Shown here: positions 42,837-50,937 of the stretch, in pieces
Layout of the letters: every line of letters starts with the position of its first letter
How positions within the stretch are numbered: the stretch's first letter is position 1
Source of the DNA: CATQGW01 sp965242565
GTDB taxonomy: Bacteria > Chloroflexota > Dehalococcoidia > Bin125
Assembly (NCBI GenBank): GCA_965242565.1
Contig: OZ251457.1
Span: 806,001-870,000, forward strand
Direction of reading: 5' to 3'
DNA length: 64,000 nucleotides
The notes under the pieces: model-generated
The model's input: the letters and a program-made list of their open reading frames with translations, nothing else
Database searches by the model: none
Told to the model about the DNA's origin: nothing
Made by a program: the position numbers and the translations under genes

Positions 42837-44135
42837 CTAAATCACGCCGTCGGCTGCGAGCGCGGCGAGTTCGGCCTCACTGAGCCCGAGCAGCCCGCCG
42901 TAGACCTCACCGTTATGTTCGCCCAGGTGTGGTGCCCGGCTGCGCACCGATAGCGGCGTCGCCGAGAGCTTCGCCCACGGACCCGGATAGGTCACCGTCT
43001 CTTCCAGCTCCTCGTGCTCGACCTCCGTCCAGAAGCCGCGCGCCGCCAGATGCTCGTTTTCGAGCAGGTCGGCGGGCGTGTGGACGATCCCCCAGCCGTT
43101 GCGGATCTGCTGCGCCTCCGCGACCAGCTGCGCACGTGTGAAGCGCTTGCAGAATTTGGCCAGCACAGCAATCAGGTGGTCGGCGTCCTCGCCCGACGGC
43201 GGGATCAGCAGGCCCTGCGTCGCGTCGAGCTTCGTCAACCACTCCTCGGAGTTGAGATCCTCGGCCATCCCGTGATGATCCAGCCATTCAATCGTCTGCC
43301 GCGCGGTCAGCCCGAACAGCCCGCCGAACGAGAGCGCCGCCACGTAGCCGTCCGCCGCCTCGAACACGTACTGCCCGCTCCAGTAGCCCCCGATGTTCCG
43401 ACCGTTGCCCGGCCGCGTGATGTTCACCCCGCGAATGTCCCAGGTCGGATTCGCGTTGTCGTGTGTGAAGGTGACCGCTTCCTGCATCGACTGGTCAACG
43501 CGCTGCCCCCGCCCCGTGCGCGTGCGGTGATAGTGCGCGATCAGCGTGCCCACGACCGCCTGCGCCGAGGCCTGCGTGTAACCCTGCGACGCCGACGGCC
43601 GAATGGGAGGACGCCCCGGCGAGCCGCATAGCGAGGCCAGCCCGCCCATCGCCGCCCCGATCAGGTCCGTCGCCCGCCAGCCCGCATACGGCCCGTCCTG
43701 CCCAAACGGCGTGATCGAGGTCATCACCAGCCGCGGATTGCGCGCGTGCAGCGTCTCCCAGCCCAGCCCGACCGACTCCATCGCCCCCGGCGGCGTCGAT
43801 TCGACCACGAAATCCGACTGATCGACCAGCCGCAGAAACAGCTCGCCCCCGCGCGGTGCGCTCAGGTCGAGGGTCACGCTGCGCTTGGAGTGATTGAACG
43901 TCCACCAGAAGAGCGACCGCTCCGGGTGCGGCTCATCGTGGTAGAACGGCGCGCTCCAACGCGCCCCCGAAGGCTCCCCCGGCGGCTCGAGCTTAATCAC
44001 ATCCGCGCCCAACTCGCCCAGCATCCGCCCGGCCAGCATTCCCAGCTCATTGGTCAAATCAAGCACCCGAAACGGCGCAAGCGGCCCGCGTGGGATGTTG
44101 TCGGTCACGTCCGGCCTCACTTTCCCTGGCTGCAT
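42837..44135 (-). CDS. CaiB/BaiF family CoA-transferase, second subunit or paralog
   Basis: 432 residues. Same family: FRVLDLTNELGMLAGRMLGELGADVIKLEPPGE, DFVVESTPPGAMESVGLGW, and GRWRATDLIGAAM-like region (GPYAGWRATDLIGAAMGGL) at the catalytic Asp position. The N-terminal GxxxGRMLxELGAD segment and long middle (THDNANPTWDIRGVNITRPG) resemble subunits found in two-protein CoA-transferases. Paired with the next gene, from which it is 14 bases apart. First gene of the unit; no clear ribosome site at ATG 44135, and GTG codons soon after are alternatives. Confidence 0.88.
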   Translation of the reverse strand: MQPGKVRPDVTDNIPRGPLAPFRVLDLTNELGMLAGRMLGELGADVIKLEPPGEPSGARWSAPFYHDEPHPERSLFWWTFNHSKRSVTLDLSAPRGGELFLRLVDQSDFVVESTPPGAMESVGLGWETLHARNPRLVMTSITPFGQDGPYAGWRATDLIGAAMGGLASLCGSPGRPPIRPSASQGYTQASAQAVVGTLIAHYHRTRTGRGQRVDQSMQEAVTFTHDNANPTWDIRGVNITRPGNGRNIGGYWSGQYVFEAADGYVAALSFGGLFGLTARQTIEWLDHHGMAEDLNSEEWLTKLDATQGLLIPPSGEDADHLIAVLAKFCKRFTRAQLVAEAQQIRNGWGIVHTPADLLENEHLAARGFWTEVEHEELEETVTYPGPWAKLSATPLSVRSRAPHLGEHNGEVYGGLLGLSEAELAALAADGVI

Positions 44136-44165
44136 GGTAGACGCCGCCGGAACCGTTGTTGGTCA

Positions 44166-44343
44166 GGTTTGGTCGGGATGTTCGGGGCTGGTGGGGGTTG
44201 CGTCCTGTCTGGTCGGGGCGGTTTTGTGTGTTCGGGTCTGTTCAGGTTTGTTCGGGTTTGGTCGGGATGTTCGGGGCTGGCGGGGGTGACGTTTTATCTG
44301 GTCGGGGCGGTTTTGCGTGGTCGGATTTGTTCAGGGTTGTTCG
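44166..44343 (+). repeat. Two 89-base G/T-rich direct repeats
   Basis: Units 44166-44254 and 44255-44343 begin GGTTTGGTCGGGATGTTCGG and continue with GGGGCTGG, TCTGGTCGGGGCGGTTTTG and TTCAGG-like blocks, with scattered changes. The + strand is very poor in A and C, with many GGG runs. There is no gene in this 427-base gap between the CoA-transferases and hflX; besides these units it holds one ATTCCCGC-type palindrome at 44441-44470. The G runs could form quadruplex structures. Confidence 0.7.
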
Positions 44344-44440
44344 GGTGTGTCGCTGCGGTGAGGTGAATGAGGGTGGGCATTGGTAAGGCGGTTGTTCTGT
44401 CGTGGAGGAGCGACGGTATCACGGTGTGGGGTGGGATAGG

Positions 44441-44470
44441 GCCGATTCTCGCTCGGGGGCGGGAATGACG
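44441..44470 (+). repeat. Palindromic repeat (ATTCCCGC type)
   Basis: GCCGATTCTCGC-TCGGGG-GCGGGAATGACG, one mismatch in the stem. Fourth locus of the family seen at 25.1, 25.5 and 30.4 kb. Confidence 0.65.
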
Positions 44471-44562
44471 GAGGGTGGGGGCGGGAGCGACTGAGGGCCA
44501 GGGCGGAAAAGACGGAATTGTGGGTAGGCCCAAAGGGTTGTGGAGAGGTCGGACCTGCGACG

Positions 44563-45696
44563 CTAGGGGGCGGCCGTTACCAGCTGGATGCCCGGGAGCG
44601 TTGGGATTTCGTTGACGATCGCCGCCCGCAAGCCCTCCAGATTTTGGCCTGTTTCGGCCGAGACCGGGATGCCGTCCACCTGCGGGATTTCGCCCTCCTC
44701 CAGCAGGTCGATCTTGTTCAGCACCACGATGGTGGGGCGCGTGTCCACGCCCAGGTCGGCGAGCGTCTGGTGGACTGCGGCGGCCTGCTGGGCGGCGTCG
44801 GGATGCGTGGCGTCGACCACGTGCAGCAGCAGGTCCGCTTCCTGCAGCTCTTCGAGCGTGGCGCGGAAGGCGGCGACCAGCTGCGTCGGCAGCTTTTGGA
44901 TGAAGCCGACCGTGTCGGAGAGCAGCACCGTGTGGCGCTCGTCGAGGCGGCAGCGGCGGGTGGTCGGATCGAGCGTCTCGAACAGCCGGTTGCGGGCGCG
45001 CACCTCGGCGTTGGTCAGCGCGTTCATCAGCGTGCTCTTGCCGGCGTTGGTATAGCCGACCAGCGCGACGAGCGGGATGCCGGCGCGGTCCCGCCGCCGC
45101 CGCTGCTGACGGCGATGTGTGCGCACCTGCTCGAGCTCCTTCTTGAGCCGCTTGATCTGATTGCGGATCAGCCGCCGGTCGGTCTCCAGCTGCGTCTCGC
45201 CGGGGCCGCGCGAGCCGATCGCGCCCTCCATCCGTTCGAGGTGCGACCACTGCCCGGCCAGACGCGGCAGCAGGTACTCGTGCTGTGCCAGCGCGACCTG
45301 CACCGTGCCTTCTCGCGTCCGTGCGCGCTGCGCGAAGATGTCCAAAATCAGCGCCGTGCGGTCGATGATCTTGCACTTCAGGCGGTCTTCGAGCGTGCGC
45401 TGCTGCGCGGGCGAGAGCTCGTCGTCGCAGATCACGACGCCGGCGCGGAGGTCGTCGCGCATCGCGGCGATCTCTTCGAGCTTGCCCTTGCCGATCCAGG
45501 AGCGCGGATCGGGGTGCGGACGGCGCTGTACAACGCGCGCCAGCGGCGCGGCGCCGGCCGTTTCGGCCAGCTGCGCCAGCTCGTCGATTGAGGCGGCGGC
45601 GCTCCAGTGGTCGGCGCGGCGCGAGTCGACGCCGACCAGAATGGCGCGTTCGCGGGCTGGATGGGTAGGGTGTTTGGCGGGTCGTCGGCGGCTGAT
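44563..45696 (-). CDS. hflX: GTPase HflX, start codon not canonical
   Basis: Ribosome-associated GTPase that splits stalled or idle 70S ribosomes. N-terminal HflX domain (ERAILVGVDS, RSWIGKGKLEEI, VICDDELSPAQQRTLEDRL, DRTALILDIFAQRART), the GSRGPGETQLETDRR linker, and a GTPase domain with G1 GYTNAGKS, G3 DTVGF, G4 NKID are intact. The conserved N terminus runs at least to the Arg codon at 45654, and the frame is open to 45738, yet it has no ATG, GTG or TTG before the ATG at 45462, which lies deep in the domain. GGAG six bases before an ATC codon (45696) is the only ribosome-site match, so I place the start there tentatively. A shorter product from 45462 or a sequence error are alternatives. 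Confidence 0.85.
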   Translation of the reverse strand: MSRRRPAKHPTHPARERAILVGVDSRRADHWSAAASIDELAQLAETAGAAPLARVVQRRPHPDPRSWIGKGKLEEIAAMRDDLRAGVVICDDELSPAQQRTLEDRLKCKIIDRTALILDIFAQRARTREGTVQVALAQHEYLLPRLAGQWSHLERMEGAIGSRGPGETQLETDRRLIRNQIKRLKKELEQVRTHRRQQRRRRDRAGIPLVALVGYTNAGKSTLMNALTNAEVRARNRLFETLDPTTRRCRLDERHTVLLSDTVGFIQKLPTQLVAAFRATLEELQEADLLLHVVDATHPDAAQQAAAVHQTLADLGVDTRPTIVVLNKIDLLEEGEIPQVDGIPVSAETGQNLEGLRAAIVNEIPTLPGIQLVTAAP

Positions 45697-45843
45697 GAGA
45701 GACTCCGAATCCGGATGCGGCGCGGGCGGCTGGGGGTTCTATCGGCGGATGCGCATCGGCGATTCCGGATTCCTTGCCCCCATTCTAGCGGGTTAGACTG
45801 GAGTTGTTGAGGCGACCGCGCAGCCTGCGCGAGGAGGTGCAAC

Positions 45844-46161
45844 ATGACACCCCTGCTTCGCACTCCCGAGAACCTCGCTCTCCGCCGGCGGATCAGGCTC
45901 TACTACGAGTCGGGGCGGCGCCGGTTCTTCGCTACGCTGGGGCTGACCATTGGGCTGCTGCTGGTGTTCTTCTACCTGGAGCTCGCGCTCGGATCAGCCT
46001 TGTCCTCTCAGTGGATCGGCGCATTCACTTTCGGGGTGATCGGCGGGCCGCTCCTGCTGCTGAGCCTGGTTCTCTATCGAACATGGAACCGCGCACTGAT
46101 TGCGCTGCCGGGCCTGGCGACGCTCGGCTGGTTCTGGACCTACATTGCCGTGTCGCTGTGA
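45844..46161 (+). CDS. Small membrane protein (three hydrophobic helices)
   Basis: 105 residues. A basic N terminus (LRRRIRLYYESGRRRFF) precedes hydrophobic segments around residues 30-50, 58-78 and 85-103 (LPGLATLGWFWTYIAVSL). AGGAGGT lies five bases before ATG. No family recognised. It sits between hflX (divergent) and dapL (convergent). Confidence 0.7.
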   Translation: MTPLLRTPENLALRRRIRLYYESGRRRFFATLGLTIGLLLVFFYLELALGSALSSQWIGAFTFGVIGGPLLLLSLVLYRTWNRALIALPGLATLGWFWTYIAVSL

Positions 46162-46173
46162 AGCTTGCGAAGT

Positions 46174-47340
46174 TCAGCGGCCGGTGAAGGCGGCGATGCG
46201 TTGGACGCCTTCGTCGACCTCGTCGTCGGGGAGGGTGAGGGAGAGGCGGATGTAGCCCTCGCCGGAGGGGCCGTAGCCGTTGCCGGGGGTAACCACCACG
46301 CCCTGCTCCTCGATTAATCGGGCGGCGAAGTCGGCGCTCGATTGGCCCTCGGGGATTTTGGCCCAGATGTAGAGCGAGGCGCGGGGGTGCAGCACCTCGA
46401 GGCCGATCTGCTCCAGCGCGGCGACCACCTTGTCGCGGCGGCCTTGCAGAATCCGGTTGTTGGCCTCGATCACCGACTGATCGCCGCTGAGGGCGCCGAT
46501 CGCCATCTGCTGGATGGCCTGGGGGATACCGCTGTCGATGTTGGACTTGACGCGCAACAGCGCGTCGACCATTTCGGCGTTGCCGCAAGCCCAGCCGATT
46601 CGCCAGCCGGTCATGTTGAATGTCTTGGAGAGCGAGAAGTATTCGATCCCCGCCGCCCGCGCGTCGGCGGCCTGTAGATAGGCCGGCGCCTGGTAGCCGT
46701 CGTAGGTCACGTCGCAGTAGGCGTTGTCGTGCAGCACGGCGATCTCGTTGGCCAGCCCGAATTCGGCGGCGCGCTGGAAGAAATCGGGCTCCGCCGTCGC
46801 GCCGGTCGGGTTGTTGGGGTAGTTGAGCCAGAGCACCCGCGCCCGCTCGCGCACCTCGGACGGCACGCCGTCCAGATCGGGCAGCCAGTCGTTCTCCGCC
46901 GTGAGCGGCAGGTAGTGCGACTCGCCGCCGGCGAACATCGTGCCGATCGCGTAGACGGGGTAGGCCGGGTCGGGCACCAGCGCGATATCGCCGGGGTCGA
47001 TGAAGCAGAGCGCAGTGTTGGCGATGCCCTCTTTCGCGCCGATTAAGGGCACGATCTCGTTGGCCGGATCGAGGCTGACCCCGAAACGCTGCCGCATCCA
47101 GTCGGCGATTGCGCCGCGCAGTTCGGGCAGGCCCTCCGTCTCCGGATAGCGGTGGTTGGCCGGCACATCAGCGTGGTCGTGCAGCGCTTCGAGGATGTGC
47201 GGGTGGGTCGGCAGATCGGGATCGCCGATGCCGAACGAGATCACCCGCACGCCCTTCTCACGCTGCTCCGCGATCCGACGGCTGATTTCGACGAACAGAT
47301 AGGGCGGGAGGTTCTGCACCCGCTGTGCGACGCGGGTCAT
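46174..47340 (-). CDS. dapL: LL-diaminopimelate aminotransferase (class I/II PLP fold)
   Basis: 388 residues. Converts tetrahydrodipicolinate to LL-diaminopimelate in one PLP-dependent step for lysine and peptidoglycan. ISFGIGDPDLPTHPHI, GAKEGIANTALCFIDPGD, LNYPNNPTGATA and the PLP-Lys segment SLSKTFNMTGWRIGW are typical of the DapL group; dapF next but one supports this over a generic aminotransferase. The ATG overlaps the stop of the upstream GNAT gene (TAATG), so translation is coupled. Some homologs are annotated only as class I/II aminotransferases. Confidence 0.85.
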   Translation of the reverse strand: MTRVAQRVQNLPPYLFVEISRRIAEQREKGVRVISFGIGDPDLPTHPHILEALHDHADVPANHRYPETEGLPELRGAIADWMRQRFGVSLDPANEIVPLIGAKEGIANTALCFIDPGDIALVPDPAYPVYAIGTMFAGGESHYLPLTAENDWLPDLDGVPSEVRERARVLWLNYPNNPTGATAEPDFFQRAAEFGLANEIAVLHDNAYCDVTYDGYQAPAYLQAADARAAGIEYFSLSKTFNMTGWRIGWACGNAEMVDALLRVKSNIDSGIPQAIQQMAIGALSGDQSVIEANNRILQGRRDKVVAALEQIGLEVLHPRASLYIWAKIPEGQSSADFAARLIEEQGVVVTPGNGYGPSGEGYIRLSLTLPDDEVDEGVQRIAAFTGR

Positions 47341-48278
47341 TAGAAACGCCCCCAGATTTTGCCGACTTTGACGTAGGTGACGATTTTCTCCTCCTGCAAC
47401 CGCTGAATCTCCGACGGATCGGCGGGGCGCTGGTAGAAGAGCTCGTTGGTCACGTGGCGGAAGCCGAACTGCGCGAGCAGCGGATCGCTCATCGCCTCCA
47501 TCGCCACGCGCAGCGTCAGCGCGCGGCGGTTCTGCTCCGCGCCGTAGCGCATCGCCGCGTCGAGCAGCGCGCCGGAGATGTCGGCGAAGGGCTGATCCGG
47601 CGCGACCACCAGCTCCTCCGCCGCCAGCCCGCGCTTCTCCGCCTCGGCGAGGTGGATGTAGCCGGCGGGCCGGCCGTCCAGCTCGGCGATGCCCACCCAG
47701 GCGGCGTCGGTGAAGAACCGTTCGCTGAGCGGCGGCGAGTGCGCGGCTTCGCCCGAGGCCTGCTGCTCCAGGCCGACGATCACCTCGGCGTCGTCCCCGC
47801 CCGCCCGCCGCACGCTCACGTCGGCGTTGAAGGCCGGATTCTGCTCGACCTGCTCGCGCACATCGCGGCAGCGCACCACCGAAACCTCGGCGGGGCTGGG
47901 GAACGACGCGCCGATCAGCATCGGCTCGACGTAGTGGCGATGCGGGAAGTCGTTGTAGTCGAGCGTCATCAGCTCGCAGTCGGAATGCTCCAGCGCCAGC
48001 TCGCCCATGTCGTTGAGCAGGTTGGTCAGGTGCAGGCGAATGTGGTTGATCGCGTCGAACTCGTAGTAGAGCCGCAGGTGGCGCCCGTAGGGCAGGCCGA
48101 TCACGAAGCCGTCGTCGCACTGCGCGGAGAGGATTTGCGGCGCGCGCACCAGCGCGTCGTAATCGAGGTTGGGCTGGTTGCGCACAGTGATCGGGCGCGT
48201 GGCGAGCGTCTCGTGCAGCCGCCGCACCATGCCGGGCGCGCGGTCCTGGTCGTAGGCGGCGTAATCAGGCGTGACCAT
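47340..48278 (-). CDS. GNAT-family N-acetyltransferase fused to an unknown N domain, between dapF and dapL
   Basis: 312 residues. The C-terminal ~150 residues look like a GNAT domain: VSVRRAGGDDAEVIVGLEQQ, AWVGIAELDGRPAGYIHLAEA, then ELVVAPDQPFADISGALLDAAMRYGAEQ and LTLRVAMEAMSDPLLAQFGFR. The N-terminal ~150 residues (LRLYYEFDAINHIRLHLTNLLNDM) may be a second, degenerate GNAT-like half. It overlaps dapF by 14 bases and abuts dapL, so all three are co-translated. Because the DapL route needs no acetylation, its role in this operon is not obvious. Confidence 0.72.
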   Translation of the reverse strand: MVTPDYAAYDQDRAPGMVRRLHETLATRPITVRNQPNLDYDALVRAPQILSAQCDDGFVIGLPYGRHLRLYYEFDAINHIRLHLTNLLNDMGELALEHSDCELMTLDYNDFPHRHYVEPMLIGASFPSPAEVSVVRCRDVREQVEQNPAFNADVSVRRAGGDDAEVIVGLEQQASGEAAHSPPLSERFFTDAAWVGIAELDGRPAGYIHLAEAEKRGLAAEELVVAPDQPFADISGALLDAAMRYGAEQNRRALTLRVAMEAMSDPLLAQFGFRHVTNELFYQRPADPSEIQRLQEEKIVTYVKVGKIWGRF

Positions 48279-49170
48279 TCGGTATCCATTCGCTGGGGAT
48301 CGCGCCTTCAAAGGCGAATTCGGCGGGTCCGGTCATGTAGACGGTTTCGGCGTCGGGTCCGGTCCAGGCGATCTGCAGATCGCCCCCGGGCAGCGAGACG
48401 GTCGCTCGCGTGTCGGCCAGGCCGCGCAGGCGCGCGGCGACGAGCACCGCGCAGGCACCCGAGCCGCAGGCCATCGTTTCGCCCACGCCGCGCTCCCAGA
48501 CTCGCATCCGCAGGTGATCCGGCGCAAGCACATTGACGATCTCAAAATTGACGCGCTGCGGGAAGTCGGGGTGATGCTCCACGGCGGGCCCGACCTCGGC
48601 GAGCGGGAAGTCGGCCACATCCTCGTCGGTGAACCAGACCGCGTGCGGATTGCCCATCCCCACGCAGGTCAGCTCCAGCTCGCGATCGGCCGCGCGAATG
48701 CGATGGTGCAGCACCGGACCCGGCGCGGGCGCGCGGACGGGAATCCGGTCGGGTTCGAGATACGCGGGTCCCACGGCGACGCGCACCTGCGCGATCTCGT
48801 CGCCGCGTTCGCCGCTGTGCAGATCGCCGAGTTCGGCGTGCAGCACTCCTGCGCCAGTCTCGATCGGCAATCGTCCGTCGGTCGGCGCGATGCCGGCGCG
48901 CTCGATCAGGTACTTGGTGAAGCAGCGGAAGCCGTTGCCGCACATCTGGCCGTCGGAGCCGTCGGCGTTGACGATCGTCATCCGCGCCGCGGCCGCTTCG
49001 GTGTCTTCGACGAGCAGGATGCCGTCGGCGCCGATTCCGAAGTGGCGGTCGCAGATTTTCGGCGCGGCGGCGGACCAGTCAAGCGCCAACCGCTCGGCGA
49101 GCGGTCCGCGCGCGTCCACGAGCACGAAATCGTTGCCCGCGCCCTGCACCTTGAGGAATGGGATGGCCAT
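48265..49170 (-). CDS. dapF: Diaminopimelate epimerase
   Basis: 301 residues. Epimerises LL- to meso-diaminopimelate with two Cys acid/base residues, both present: QMCGNGFRCF and ETMACGSGACA. N-terminal FLKVQGAGNDFVLVDAR and the GIGADGILLVE block match the family. Length is slightly above the usual 275-285 because of an acidic insert (LGDLHSGERGDEIAQV). First gene of the dapF - GNAT - dapL unit; its 3' end overlaps the GNAT gene by 14 bases. Confidence 0.95.
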   Translation of the reverse strand: MAIPFLKVQGAGNDFVLVDARGPLAERLALDWSAAAPKICDRHFGIGADGILLVEDTEAAAARMTIVNADGSDGQMCGNGFRCFTKYLIERAGIAPTDGRLPIETGAGVLHAELGDLHSGERGDEIAQVRVAVGPAYLEPDRIPVRAPAPGPVLHHRIRAADRELELTCVGMGNPHAVWFTDEDVADFPLAEVGPAVEHHPDFPQRVNFEIVNVLAPDHLRMRVWERGVGETMACGSGACAVLVAARLRGLADTRATVSLPGGDLQIAWTGPDAETVYMTGPAEFAFEGAIPSEWIPNGHA

Positions 49171-49238
49171 CTGGCTTGCCCTGCTTGAGTCGTCCTGCCC
49201 GAATCGCCGAGCGTTGATCGCTCGGCTCGCCCTACATC

Positions 49239-50213
49239 TTACCCAAGCACCTCGATTCGCGCCCGGATTCGCGCCATGAGTTCGGCCGGCGTGGGCGGCT
49301 GCGCGGACCAGGCGATGCGCGGATCGTCGGCGCGGAACCAGGCGCGCTGGCGGCGGCTGAAGCGCTGCGTCGCCCGCGCGACCGCCGCGACCGCATCAAG
49401 CAGCGAGAACTCGCCGCGCAAGTAGGCCAGCACCTCGCGGTAGCCGATCGCCCGGAAGCCCGGCGCATCCGCCGGAACACCCTCTCGCAACAGGTCCGCG
49501 ACTTCGCGGACCAGCCCTTCCCGAAACATCGCCGCCGTGCGCCGATCAATTCGCTCATCCAGATCGCTCTGTGAGAGATCCGGGGCGTAGACGGCGAAGC
49601 GCAGCGGATGCCGCTCGCGCTGCCAACTCGAGATCGGACGTCCCGTCTGTTCGTAGACCTCCAGCGCGCGGATTACGCGGCGCAGGTTGTTCGGCTCGAT
49701 CTGCGTCGCCGCTTCGGGATCTACCCGCGCCAGGTCGCCGTGCAGCGCAGCCGCGCCGCGCGCCCGCGCCGCTTCCTCCAGCCGCTCGCGGAGCGCCTGA
49801 TCCGGCGCCGCGGGCGGCACCACCCAGCCCTCCAGCAGCGCCCAGATGTATTGCCCGCTGCCGCCGACCACGATCGGCAGCCTGCCGTGTGCCTGCACAT
49901 CGGCGATTGCCGCCCGCGCCGCTTCCAGATACTCCGCCAGCGAGATCGGCTCCGTCGGTTCGCGCAGATCCAGACAGTGATGCGGGACCAGCGCGCGCTC
50001 CGCAGGCGTCGGCTTCGCGGAGCCGATCTCCAGCCGGCGGTAAAGCTGCCGTGAGTCGGCGCTCACAATCTCCGCATCAAGCTCGCGCGCCAGCCGCAGC
50101 GCCCAAGCGGACTTGCCCGACGCGGTCGGACCGACGATCGCGGCGACCGGTCCGTCGGCTGCTCGGCCGTCAGCCGGCGGCGGCGATTTCTTCGGCGATT
50201 GTGATGAAGGCAT
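49239..50213 (-). CDS. miaA: tRNA dimethylallyltransferase
   Basis: Adds the isopentenyl group to A37 of UNN-reading tRNAs. About 324 residues. P-loop GPTASGKSAWALRLA, DSRQLYRRLEIGSAKPT, VVGGSGQYIWALLEGW and FRAIGYREVLAYLRGE are family blocks. The start is uncertain: ATG 50213 or ATG 50219 lie inside the 3' end of tpiA (about 44-base overlap), the next good start being within the P-loop. Translational coupling to tpiA is therefore likely. Follows tpiA-pgk-rpiB-tsaC on the same strand. Confidence 0.93.
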   Translation of the reverse strand: MPSSQSPKKSPPPADGRAADGPVAAIVGPTASGKSAWALRLARELDAEIVSADSRQLYRRLEIGSAKPTPAERALVPHHCLDLREPTEPISLAEYLEAARAAIADVQAHGRLPIVVGGSGQYIWALLEGWVVPPAAPDQALRERLEEAARARGAAALHGDLARVDPEAATQIEPNNLRRVIRALEVYEQTGRPISSWQRERHPLRFAVYAPDLSQSDLDERIDRRTAAMFREGLVREVADLLREGVPADAPGFRAIGYREVLAYLRGEFSLLDAVAAVARATQRFSRRQRAWFRADDPRIAWSAQPPTPAELMARIRARIEVLG

Positions 50214-50928
50214 CGGCATCGAGCGACGCGCCGCCGACCAGCGCGCCGTCCACATCCGGCTCGCGCACAAAATCCGCCACGTTCTCCGGCTTCACCGAGC
50301 CGCCGTAGAGGATGCGCGTCCGCTCCGCCTGTTCTCGCCCAACGGCCTCTCCCAGCTGCGCCCGAATGTGCGCCGCGGCCGCCTGCGCCTGCTGCGGCGT
50401 CGCCGGTTCGCCCGCGCCGATCGCCCAGACCGGTTCGTAGGCCACGACCAGATCCTCCGACACTGGCTGCTCGGCGAGCGCCGCCCGCACCTGGCGGCTG
50501 AGCACCGCCTCCGTGCGTCGGTTCTCGCGTTCCTCCTGCGACTCGCCCACGCACAGGATCGGCGTCAGACCGTGAAGCTGCGCCGCCGCCAGCTTGCGCT
50601 GAATGATCTCGTCGTCTTCGCAGAAGTACTGGCGGCGCTCCGAGTGGCCGATCAGCACCCACGACGCGACCTGCGCCAGCTGCGTCGGCGACACCTCGCC
50701 TGTGAACGCGCCCTTCGGTTGGCTGTGCATGTTCTGGCCCGCCACCCACACTTTCGTTCCCTCAAACGCCCGCGCGACCGTTTCCAGCTGCAGAAAGCCC
50801 GGCGCGATCACGATCTCCACTCCGCCGATGTCGTCAATCCCCTCCAGCCCGTCGCAGAGCACCTCCGCCTCCGCGTTCGTCATGTGCATCTTCCAGTTGG
50901 CGGCGCTGATCGGTACGCGGTAGTCCAT
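50170..50928 (-). CDS. tpiA: Triosephosphate isomerase
   Basis: 252 residues. Glycolytic isomerase; K13 (NWKMH), catalytic His in IGHSERRQYF and Glu in AYEPVWAIGAG are present, as is the phosphate-binding LYGGSVKPEN. Starts nine bases after the pgk stop on the same strand. The last ~44 bases also code for the start of miaA. Confidence 0.97.
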   Translation of the reverse strand: MDYRVPISAANWKMHMTNAEAEVLCDGLEGIDDIGGVEIVIAPGFLQLETVARAFEGTKVWVAGQNMHSQPKGAFTGEVSPTQLAQVASWVLIGHSERRQYFCEDDEIIQRKLAAAQLHGLTPILCVGESQEERENRRTEAVLSRQVRAALAEQPVSEDLVVAYEPVWAIGAGEPATPQQAQAAAAHIRAQLGEAVGREQAERTRILYGGSVKPENVADFVREPDVDGALVGGASLDADAFITIAEEIAAAG

Positions 50929-50937
50929 GCGGTCCTC

